Assembly (NCBI GenBank): GCA_036388295.1
Contig: DASVSC010000049.1
Location: forward strand, 1 to 7,019
Direction: 5' to 3'
Source of the DNA: RYN-431 sp036388295
GTDB taxonomy: Bacteria > Planctomycetota > Phycisphaerae > Tepidisphaerales > Tepidisphaeraceae
Length of the DNA: 7,019 nt
Shown here: positions 1-5,592 of the stretch, piece by piece
How positions within the stretch are numbered: the stretch's first letter is position 1
Layout: each line of letters starts with the position of its first letter
The notes under the pieces: generated by a model
Told to the model about the DNA's origin: nothing
What the model saw: the letters and a program-made list of their open reading frames with translations, nothing else
Databases searched by the model: none
Translations under genes and position numbers: made by a program

Positions 1-315
1 GCCCGGCCGATGGCGGGCCACGCGGCGGACGTGCTGGACACGTCGTCCCAGAAACTGGCGCTCGCGCCACACGCGTTAACGGCGATCGTCGGGTATTATC
101 AACACAGGGCCACGACGCCGCCCCGGCCCACGCCGGTCGCGAACGTGACGGCCAGCGGCGCGGCGTTCGCTTTTTCGAACGGCGAGTTGCCGGCCGGGTC
201 CGCGTACCGCATTCGACTCGACCGTACGCGCAGGTATCACGCCGGCCAGCAGGTGGTGGAGTTAGAACACCTGCCCGCCGCAGGGGCCGTTTCGCACACG
301 AGGAGTTTGCCATGA
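1..315 (+). CDS. Hypothetical protein, C-terminal part (5' end may lie outside the window)
   Basis: The frame is open from the first base of the window. The first ATG is at position 10 (101 residues to the stop), but no convincing ribosome binding site can be judged there, so this may be the end of a longer protein. Third codon positions are strongly G/C, as in the pil genes, which supports real coding. I recognise no family: the product is Ala/Pro-rich, with a predicted beta-like stretch near its end (YRIRLDRTRRYHAGQQVVEL), and shows no signal peptide, membrane segment or nucleotide-binding motif. Its TGA overlaps the pilT ATG in an ATGA arrangement (312-315), so the two are probably cotranscribed and coupled. 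A regulatory or pilus-accessory role would be a guess from position only. Confidence 0.5.
   Translation, partial: ARPMAGHAADVLDTSSQKLALAPHALTAIVGYYQHRATTPPRPTPVANVTASGAAFAFSNGELPAGSAYRIRLDRTRRYHAGQQVVELEHLPAAGAVSHTRSLP
300..305 (+). promoter_or_regulatory. Ribosome binding site of pilT
   Basis: GAGGAG lies 6 bases before the ATG at 312, a near-ideal Shine-Dalgarno sequence and spacing. It lies inside the end of the upstream ORF and fixes the pilT start at the ATGA overlap. Confidence 0.75.
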
Positions 316-1559
316 GCACCATTCAAATCGACCGCCTGCTGGAAACCGTCGTCAAGCGCGGCGTCTCCGACTTACACCTGGCCGTCGGCAAGCCGCCGAC
401 CGTGCGCCTGCACGGCGGGCTGCGCGAGCTGCAGACCAAGACGCTGGAGGCCGAAGACACCATTGCCATGATGAAGGCGATCACCCCCGAACGCATTCAG
501 CAGGAATACGAAGAACAGGGCTCGGGCGACTTCGCCATCGCCTACGGCGAGGCGGCCCGGTTCCGCGTGTCGATCTTCAAACAACGCGGCAACTGCTCGA
601 TGGTGCTGCGGCAAATCCCCAACAAGCTGCTGACGTTCGACCAGATCGGCCTGCCGAAAATGGCCGAGCAGATCTGCCGGCGGCCGCGCGGGTTGTTCCT
701 GGTGACCGGGCCGACGGGCTCGGGCAAATCGACCACGCTGGCGTCGATGATCGACTACATCAATACGAACTTCGACCGCCACATCATCACGATGGAAGAC
801 CCGGTCGAGTTCTATCACAAGCACAAGAAGAGCATTGTCGTGCAGCGTGAGGTGCACGTGGACGTGCCGAGCTTCAGTGAAGCCATTCGTCGCGCGTTGC
901 GTCAGGACCCGGACGTGATTCTGGTCGGCGAAATGCGCGACACCGTGACGATCGGCGCCGCCGTCAGCGCCGCCGAGACGGGCCACTTGGTGTTCGGCAC
1001 ACTGCACACGAACGGGGCGGCCAGCACGATCAGCCGCATCATCGACAGTTTCCCGGCCGACCAGCAGGAGCAGATCCGTGTGCAGATCGCCAACAACCTG
1101 ATTGCCGTGCTCAGCCAGACGCTTTGCCCGCGCATCGACCAGGAAGGCCGCGTCGCGGTGTACGAGTTCATGTACGTCACGCCGTCGATCCAGAACCTGA
1201 TCCGTGAAAACAAGGTCTTCCGCATCGACTCCGACATCCAGACGGGCAAGCGCTACGGCATGCAGCTGTTGGACGACAACCTGTTCATGAACTTCCTCAG
1301 CGGCAAGATCAGCCCCGAGGAAGCGATCGACAAGAGTCGCAACCCCGGCCAGATGGTCGACCGCCTGACCAAGGCCGGTGCGGACGTGGAACTAAAGGAC
1401 GACGCCATCGTCGCCGACGCCCAGGACGCGGCCCAGGCGAGCGCCGCGCCCGCGCAGAAGTCCCAATCCATCGGCTCCGCCGCCGGCGCCGCCGACGAAG
1501 CCGCCGCCCGCGCCGCGGCGAACCGGGCACGAATGCAGGCGATGAACGCGAAGAAGTGA
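312..1559 (+). CDS. pilT: Type IV pilus retraction ATPase, PilT/PilU family
   Basis: This is a hexameric cytoplasmic ATPase that would drive pilus depolymerisation at the PilC platform, giving twitching and retraction. The N-terminal domain (about residues 1-100) starts with the PilT-like VSDLHLAVGKPPTVRLHG. The RecA-like ATPase domain shows Walker A GPTGSGKST (133-141), the Asp box ITMEDPVEF (159-167), Walker B around DVILVGEMRD (201-210) and the His box TGHLVFGTLHTN (223-234). The PilT-specific AIRNLIRE-type motif appears as SIQNLIRE (292-299), and there are no paired zinc cysteines, which separates it from PilB/GspE. At 415 residues it is longer than typical PilT (about 345-370) because of an Ala-rich tail from about residue 365. 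The start is fixed by GAGGAG at 300-305 and the ATGA overlap with the preceding ORF. PilU is an alternative within the same family. Confidence 0.95.
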   Translation: MSTIQIDRLLETVVKRGVSDLHLAVGKPPTVRLHGGLRELQTKTLEAEDTIAMMKAITPERIQQEYEEQGSGDFAIAYGEAARFRVSIFKQRGNCSMVLRQIPNKLLTFDQIGLPKMAEQICRRPRGLFLVTGPTGSGKSTTLASMIDYINTNFDRHIITMEDPVEFYHKHKKSIVVQREVHVDVPSFSEAIRRALRQDPDVILVGEMRDTVTIGAAVSAAETGHLVFGTLHTNGAASTISRIIDSFPADQQEQIRVQIANNLIAVLSQTLCPRIDQEGRVAVYEFMYVTPSIQNLIRENKVFRIDSDIQTGKRYGMQLLDDNLFMNFLSGKISPEEAIDKSRNPGQMVDRLTKAGADVELKDDAIVADAQDAAQASAAPAQKSQSIGSAAGAADEAAARAAANRARMQAMNAKK

Positions 1560-1560
1560 G

Positions 1561-1589
1561 TCGGTTGATCGGTCGATCGGTTGATCAGT
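1561..1589 (+). repeat. Left arm: tandem 8-mers, inverted relative to 1989-2020
   Basis: Three consecutive 8-base units follow the pilT stop: TCGGTTGA (1561), TCGGTCGA (1569) and TCGGTTGA (1577), then a partial unit TCAGT. Cyclically the unit is GGTTGATC, the reverse complement of the GATCAACC units in the right arm. Bases 1571-1589 match the reverse complement of 2002-2020 at 17 of 19 positions, so DNA or transcript could pair across the enclosed gene. Confidence 0.85.
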
Positions 1590-1596
1590 GGGGCTT

Positions 1597-2034
1597 ATGG
1601 CGTCTTTTAAGACCATTGACGATTTGGAGGTTTTCCGTGCGGCCGAGGAATTGGCCGACGCGGTGTGGCCTATCGTCATGAGTTGGGAAGCGTTCGCACG
1701 ACTGACGATCGGCGGTCAGCTCGTTCGTGCGGCCGATTCGGTTGGCGCGAATCTGGCGGAAGGCCATGCGAGTGGATCATTCGTGGAGTTCAGACGCTTT
1801 GCCGGCTATTCGCGTCGTTCTTTAGCCGAGGTGCGGTTCTTTTTACGTCGGGCTCATGCCCGTAATCTATTGAATCAGGATCAGACTCATGACTTACAAG
1901 CCAAGCTAAACCTGTTGCGACCTCGATTGGGTCAGTTCGTTAAGTACTTAAATCGCCGGGCCGCCTTATCAAAACAAAAGCCGCCACGGATCAACCCATC
2001 AACTGATCAACGGATCAACCCGAGTCATCCATGA
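1597..2034 (+). CDS. Four-helix-bundle protein, S23 / 23S rRNA intervening-sequence protein family
   Basis: The product is 145 residues from the ATG at 1597; an in-frame GTG at 1588 would add three residues but lies in the repeat arm. The family signature is clear: an N-terminal helix beginning FKTIDDLEVFRAAEELAD, then QLVRAADSVGANLAEG (41-56), followed by FVEFRRFAGYSRRSLAEVRFFL (62-83, with the usual S-L-x-E core) and a final helix to about residue 123. Proteins of this fold form oligomers and are related in structure to the Avd accessory protein of diversity-generating retroelements; a biochemical role for stand-alone members is not established. Residues 131-145 (RINPSTDQRINPSHP) are translated from the right repeat arm and are probably not part of the fold. 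The ribosome binding site is weak (GTGGGG just upstream). The TGA overlaps the pilB ATG at 2031. No reverse transcriptase or variable repeat is in the window, so a retroelement role is unsupported. Confidence 0.88.
   Translation: MASFKTIDDLEVFRAAEELADAVWPIVMSWEAFARLTIGGQLVRAADSVGANLAEGHASGSFVEFRRFAGYSRRSLAEVRFFLRRAHARNLLNQDQTHDLQAKLNLLRPRLGQFVKYLNRRAALSKQKPPRINPSTDQRINPSHP
1989..2020 (+). repeat. Right arm: four tandem 8-mers GATCAACC-like
   Basis: Four consecutive units are visible: GATCAACC (1989), CATCAACT (1997), GATCAACG (2005) and GATCAACC (2013). They are inverted copies of the left-arm unit. The arm lies inside the 3' end of the four-helix-bundle ORF and ends 10 bases before the pilB start codon. 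Confidence 0.85.
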
Positions 2035-3836
2035 GCCAAGTCATTAAACCCCCGACTCCCCCGAGTGGCGCGACCCCTGGCGGCGGCGGCACCGGTGGCG
2101 GCGGCATGCCGCCGATCGATCAGCTCAAGGGCCGACAGATCGGCCGGGTGCTGACCAAGATGGGCAAGGTCACGCGCGACCAGGTGCAGGAAGCCCTGTC
2201 GTTCCAGAAGTCCAAGGGCGGCGTGCTCGGCCAGATCCTGGTCGACCTCGGCCATATCAAGGACATTGACGTCAACATCGCCCTCGCGGCCCAGAAGGGC
2301 TTCGAGCTGATCGATCTGTCGAACGTCAACATCGCCAAGGAAGCCATCGAAGCCGTGCCCGCGCAGATCGCCAGCACGAACAAGGTGCTGCCGATCGCTT
2401 TCGACAAGGCCACGAAAAAGCTGACCGTCGTCACTGCGTCGCACGATAATTTCCGCGCCGTCGACGATCTGCAAAGCCTGTACGGCTTCCGCGTCACCGT
2501 GAAAATGGGCGACGCCGATCAGATCGATAAACTGATCGGCAAGCACTACAACGCCGCGGCCGAAAGCCTGGGCGAAGTGCTCGGCGAGCTGCAGAGCGAC
2601 GAAACGCTCAAGGACCTTAAAAACCGCGGCGAATCGATCGACCTGGCCGACCTGAAAGAGGCCGCCGATTCGAACCCGGTCCGCAAGCTCATCAACCTCG
2701 TGCTGCTGCAGGCCATCAAGGACAAGGCCAGCGACATCCACTTCGAGCCGTTCGAAGACGAGTTCAAGATGCGCTACCGCATCGACGGCGTGCTGTACGA
2801 AATGATGCCGCCGCCCGCGCACATTTCGTCCGCCATCAGCAGCCGTATCAAGGTCATGGCCAACCTCGACATCGCCGAGCGGCGCATGCCGCAGGACGGG
2901 CGTATCGAGCTGAACGTGAACAACCAGCCGATCGATTTGCGTGTCAGCGTGCTCCCGACGATGTTCGGCGAAAGCGTCGTGATGCGCGTGCTGGACCGCG
3001 GCAACGTCAGCCTGGACCTGGACAAAATCGGCTTGCGCGACGACGACCTGACCAAGGTCCGCCAGCTGATTACCAAGCCCAACGGCATCGTCGTCGTCAC
3101 CGGGCCGACCGGCTCGGGCAAAACGACGACGCTCTATTCGGGCCTGCGCGAACTGAACGACCCGAGCACGAAGCTGATCACGGCCGAAGACCCGGTCGAA
3201 TACGACATCGACGGCATCGTGCAGTGTCAGATCAAGCCCGAAATCGAACTCACGTTCGCCCGCATCCTGCGCGCCATGCTGCGTCAGGACCCGGACATCA
3301 TCCTGATCGGTGAAATTCGTGACAAGGAAACCGCCGAAATCGCCGTGCAGGCCAGCCTGACGGGCCACTTGGTGTTCAGCACGCTGCACACCAACGACGC
3401 CCCCAGCAGCATCGCGCGTCTGCTCGATTTAGGCCTGGAGCCGTTCCTGGTTACGGCCACGCTGGAAGGCGTGATCGCCCAGCGCCTGGTCCGCAAAATC
3501 TGCAACAACTGCAAAACGCAGTACACGCCGGCCGAAGAACAGCTGATGGAACTGGAGCTGCGTCCCGAAGACGTCGCCGGCCGGATATTCTATTACGGCC
3601 GTGGCTGCGACACGTGCAACAACACCGGCTACAAGGGCCGCATGGGCCTGTACGAGATCATGACCCTCGACGACGAGATGCGCGACGAGATCGTCAAGCA
3701 TGCCAGCACACAAGTGCTGCGCGAAATGGCAAAAAAACGCGGTTTGCGCACCCTGCGCGAGAGCGGCCTGCTGGCGATCTACGACGGCGTGACCAGCATC
3801 GAAGAAGTGGTCCGCGAGACGATCGTGGAAGAGTAA
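2031..3836 (+). CDS. pilB: Type IV pilus assembly (extension) ATPase, PilB/GspE family
   Basis: This 601-residue cytoplasmic ATPase would power pilin polymerisation through PilC. After a Pro/Gly-rich leader (residues 5-28, with two GGGG runs) comes a T2SSE_N/MshEN-type domain containing two related segments, IGRVLTKMGKVTRDQVQEAL (37-56) and LGQILVDLGHIKDIDVNIAL (66-85). The catalytic core carries SDIHFEP (234-240), Walker A GPTGSGKTT (358-366), Asp box ITAEDPVEY (383-391), Walker B DIILIGEIRD (422-431) and His box TGHLVFSTLHTN (444-455). Four cysteines in two CxxC pairs (C491/C494 and C526/C529) form the zinc site typical of PilB/GspE. The start at 2031 lacks a good Shine-Dalgarno sequence but overlaps the upstream stop as ATGA, so translation may be coupled. 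Met26 (position 2106) is an alternative start. GspE of a type II secretion system is possible by sequence, but the adjacent pilT favours PilB. Confidence 0.95.
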   Translation: MSQVIKPPTPPSGATPGGGGTGGGGMPPIDQLKGRQIGRVLTKMGKVTRDQVQEALSFQKSKGGVLGQILVDLGHIKDIDVNIALAAQKGFELIDLSNVNIAKEAIEAVPAQIASTNKVLPIAFDKATKKLTVVTASHDNFRAVDDLQSLYGFRVTVKMGDADQIDKLIGKHYNAAAESLGEVLGELQSDETLKDLKNRGESIDLADLKEAADSNPVRKLINLVLLQAIKDKASDIHFEPFEDEFKMRYRIDGVLYEMMPPPAHISSAISSRIKVMANLDIAERRMPQDGRIELNVNNQPIDLRVSVLPTMFGESVVMRVLDRGNVSLDLDKIGLRDDDLTKVRQLITKPNGIVVVTGPTGSGKTTTLYSGLRELNDPSTKLITAEDPVEYDIDGIVQCQIKPEIELTFARILRAMLRQDPDIILIGEIRDKETAEIAVQASLTGHLVFSTLHTNDAPSSIARLLDLGLEPFLVTATLEGVIAQRLVRKICNNCKTQYTPAEEQLMELELRPEDVAGRIFYYGRGCDTCNNTGYKGRMGLYEIMTLDDEMRDEIVKHASTQVLREMAKKRGLRTLRESGLLAIYDGVTSIEEVVRETIVEE

Positions 3837-3840
3837 TTCC

Positions 3841-3847
3841 GGGAAGG
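3841..3847 (+). promoter_or_regulatory. Possible ribosome binding site for the GTG start at 3856
   Basis: GGGAAGG lies 8 bases before the GTG at 3856. The alternative ATG at 3892 has no purine-rich motif in front of it, so this site is the main reason to prefer the earlier start. Confidence 0.4.
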
Positions 3848-3853
3848 CACTCC

Positions 3854-3880
3854 GTGTGGCCGGCATCCTGCCGGCCGCAC
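3854..3880. repeat. Palindrome GGCCGGCA-TCC-TGCCGGCC after pilB
   Basis: A perfect 8-bp stem (3858-3865 with 3869-3876) with a 3-base loop TCC extends outward to 12 pairs if one U-G wobble is allowed (3857 with 3877). It starts 17 bases after the pilB stop. There is no T-run behind it, so it is not a standard intrinsic terminator. It resembles a dispersed extragenic palindrome, and it encodes GILPA or, on the other strand, GRMPA. It overlaps the first codons of the next ORF if GTG 3856 is the start. Confidence 0.7.
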
Positions 3881-5373
3881 GCAACACACGCATGGCGTCG
3901 ACGTTCGATTCACCGCTGCGCGGCGTCGGCCGCACCTGCCTGGTGCTGTTGGGGCTCACGCTAGCGCACCTGGTGATCCAGCGGTGCTTCCTTGGCGCGA
4001 ACCAGTCGCCGACGGACCTGCCCAAACTGTGGCAATTCCCCAGCGTCGCTGAGATGCGATCGCTGCCATTCCAGAGTATCTGGTATTGGCACGCGTACCC
4101 GAGCGGCTTCGTCGCGTACTGGGTGGCCCTTCTGAACTTGTTCGGCGAGCAGGGCGGGCGCGTCGCGTGCGGGTGGATTTATCTCATCGGCTGTTCGACG
4201 CTGCCGCCCATGGTCTATGTGATCGGCCAGGCCCTGTGCGGCAGCCGCCCGGCGTCGCTGGCGGCGGCCGTCATCGTCGGCCTTAGCCCGTCGCTGCCGC
4301 TGTTCTCGGCTTACTTCGTCTACGACGCGCCGACTATGGTTCTGGTCACCGCTGTCGTTGCCGGCGTCGCGATGTACCAGTTGACCGGCATTCCGAAGTG
4401 GCTCGTCGGGGCGATCGCCGTGGCCAGCGTGCTGGTGCTGATCCGGGCGATGTATCACCTGGTTATTCTGCTGCCGCTGTTCGCGCTATTGCTGCACGCC
4501 CGGCCGTCGTGGAAGGCCGTCGCGACCGCCCTCGCCGCGACTGTGCCGGCGGTCGGGATGTACCTGAAGAACTACCTGCTGTTCGGCTTCTTCGGGGCCA
4601 GCTCCATGTTCGGCTTCAACTATTCAAAGATGGTGCTATGGCCGCTGGAGCCGCCCGAAATCGCTCATTTCAGTGCCACGGGCGCACTCACGCCGTTGGT
4701 GGCAGAATACCCGTTGTTTTACCACATGGTCGACGGCCAGGAGATTTACCGGAAGCACGGCTATACCGCCGTCGGACCGTCCGAGATCGTCAATCAGAAC
4801 AACGTCAATAACATCAATCTGATCGCCATCTCGCGCGAGTACGGCCGTTGCGCCCGACGCGTGCTGGCGGTCTATCCGGGGTCATTCGTCCAATCCGTGT
4901 CCCTGGCGGTTTGGCGCTTCTGCTCGCCGCCGTCGCGGTCGTATTGGTTCGGCCAAAGCCCGGCCCGAATTGAACCGTACCGCACCATTTATTTGAACCT
5001 GTTCTACGGCGAGTGGGTCGGCGGGGCGGTCCACGCGCTGACGGGCCTGGAGCCGATGCCGTCCATCGTCATGGTGGTGTTGCCGCTGCTGCTGATCGGT
5101 TTCGCGGCGTCGCAAGTGATTGCCTGCGGTTTGTCGTGGCGAAGCTGGAAGGCGGCGGTCACCTCGCAGATCACGCTGTACACGGCGATGGCGTTCGTCT
5201 TCTACACCGCCGTAGTCTCTTCGCTGCTGGAGGTCAACGAAAACGACCGATATTTTACGTACATCGAGCCGCTGTTCGTGGTCTTGACGGCCGCGGGTGC
5301 GATGCTTCTTTACCGCCGGCTGCGGGACCGCCGCCGCACACTGTCAGCCGGCGTCCGCACTGGCGGGCGATGA
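3856..5373 (+). CDS. Multi-pass membrane protein, GT-C glycosyltransferase-like
   Basis: The product has 505 residues from GTG 3856, or 493 from ATG 3892. About ten hydrophobic segments are visible, roughly at 27-46, 82-97, 105-127, 133-151, 158-176, 182-198, 199-215, 222-245, then 403-424, 437-456 and 466-486. Between residues 250 and 400 is a mostly polar region likely to lie outside the membrane. Features recalling GT-C (ArnT/PMT-like, lipid-linked sugar) enzymes are a YPSGF segment after the first membrane span (81-85), YDAP (156-159) between spans, and NDRYFTYIEPL (463-473) before the last span, similar to the R-Y-x-x-P pattern common there. No family assignment is certain and catalytic acids are not identified. 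It sits between pilB and pilC, so it could modify pilin or envelope glycans; that is inference from position. Its stop overlaps the next ATG as ATGA. Confidence 0.75.
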   Translation: MAGILPAARNTRMASTFDSPLRGVGRTCLVLLGLTLAHLVIQRCFLGANQSPTDLPKLWQFPSVAEMRSLPFQSIWYWHAYPSGFVAYWVALLNLFGEQGGRVACGWIYLIGCSTLPPMVYVIGQALCGSRPASLAAAVIVGLSPSLPLFSAYFVYDAPTMVLVTAVVAGVAMYQLTGIPKWLVGAIAVASVLVLIRAMYHLVILLPLFALLLHARPSWKAVATALAATVPAVGMYLKNYLLFGFFGASSMFGFNYSKMVLWPLEPPEIAHFSATGALTPLVAEYPLFYHMVDGQEIYRKHGYTAVGPSEIVNQNNVNNINLIAISREYGRCARRVLAVYPGSFVQSVSLAVWRFCSPPSRSYWFGQSPARIEPYRTIYLNLFYGEWVGGAVHALTGLEPMPSIVMVVLPLLLIGFAASQVIACGLSWRSWKAAVTSQITLYTAMAFVFYTAVVSSLLEVNENDRYFTYIEPLFVVLTAAGAMLLYRRLRDRRRTLSAGVRTGGR

Positions 5374-5537
5374 ACCGTTTATACGACGCCGTAGTCGCCG
5401 GGCAGTGGGTGCGCTATTATCCGATCTAACGCGTGCAACCGACGCTGGGCCCGGCGTTCAGCATCGTGACCCGCCAGAACTGCTCGATGTTCTGGTACGG
5501 CCACGAAGTGCGCGTCCTGAAATGCCGCGAGACCTAG
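5370..5537 (+). pseudogene. Small ORF interrupted by an in-frame TAA
   Basis: An ATG at 5370 overlaps the preceding stop (ATGA) and begins a 19-codon ORF, MNRLYDAVVAGQWVRYYPI, closed by TAA at 5427-5429. The same frame then continues for 35 codons without a stop to TAG at 5535, including GQNCSMFWYGHE-like content (RQNCSMFWYGHEVRVLKC). About 32 of those 35 codons end in G or C, matching real genes here. This suggests a former or interrupted 55-codon gene. Reinitiation at GTG 5433 is possible but has no ribosome binding site. I do not recognise the product. Stop codon reassignment is excluded because TAA terminates pilB and pilC. Confidence 0.4.
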
Positions 5538-5570
5538 CACTGGACATTCCGTATAATCCAGTGGTTAACC
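5529..5570 (+). promoter_or_regulatory. Candidate promoter and operator dyad upstream of pilC
   Basis: A perfect -10 hexamer TATAAT stands at 5552-5557 in otherwise GC-rich DNA, with a weak -35 candidate GAGACC at 5529-5534 (17-base spacer). The -10 is enclosed by a perfect 7-bp inverted repeat, CACTGGA (5538-5544) and TCCAGTG (5557-5563). Right after it lies the palindrome GGTTAACC (5563-5570), close to the expected start of transcription. The arrangement suggests a regulated secondary promoter for pilC and the genes downstream. Confidence 0.5.
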
Positions 5571-5575
5571 CTGCA

Positions 5576-5582
5576 GGCGGAG
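5576..5582 (+). promoter_or_regulatory. Ribosome binding site of pilC
   Basis: GGCGGAG lies 10 bases before the ATG at 5593, a usable Shine-Dalgarno sequence that supports this start. Confidence 0.6.
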
Positions 5583-5592
5583 TAATACAGCC

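Larger units (their letters stand above)
1561..2030 (+). mobile_element. Candidate inserted unit: four-helix-bundle gene between inverted 8-mer arms
   Basis: A single small gene is bounded by inverted arms of tandem 8-mers (left 1561-1589, right 1989-2020) and sits between pilT and pilB. The enclosed gene has many A/T-ending codons, unlike the strongly G/C-ending neighbours, which suggests a different origin. No transposase, recombinase or clear target-site duplication is visible, so autonomous mobility is not shown. An S23-family ORF enclosed by complementary arms recalls the layout of intervening sequences found in 23S rRNA genes of some bacteria. That resemblance is structural; the mechanism here is unknown. 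Confidence 0.4.

Noticed and set aside
1597..2034. Diversity-generating retroelement (Avd-like protein)
   Set aside because: The fold family is shared with Avd, but no reverse transcriptase, template repeat or variable repeat is present in the window.
2025..3389. 454-codon open frame on the minus strand across pilB
   Set aside because: It is a shadow of pilB: the + strand frame has Walker, Asp, His and zinc motifs, whereas the minus frame is rich in H, D, Q and V with no recognisable domain, a usual by-product of GC-rich coding DNA.
3854..3880. Intrinsic terminator of pilB
   Set aside because: The stem is strong, but no T-run follows and a coding frame continues directly through or after it.
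5370..5537. Stop-codon recoding (readthrough as a non-standard code)
   Set aside because: TAA is the normal terminator of pilB and pilC in the same window, so reassignment is not supported.
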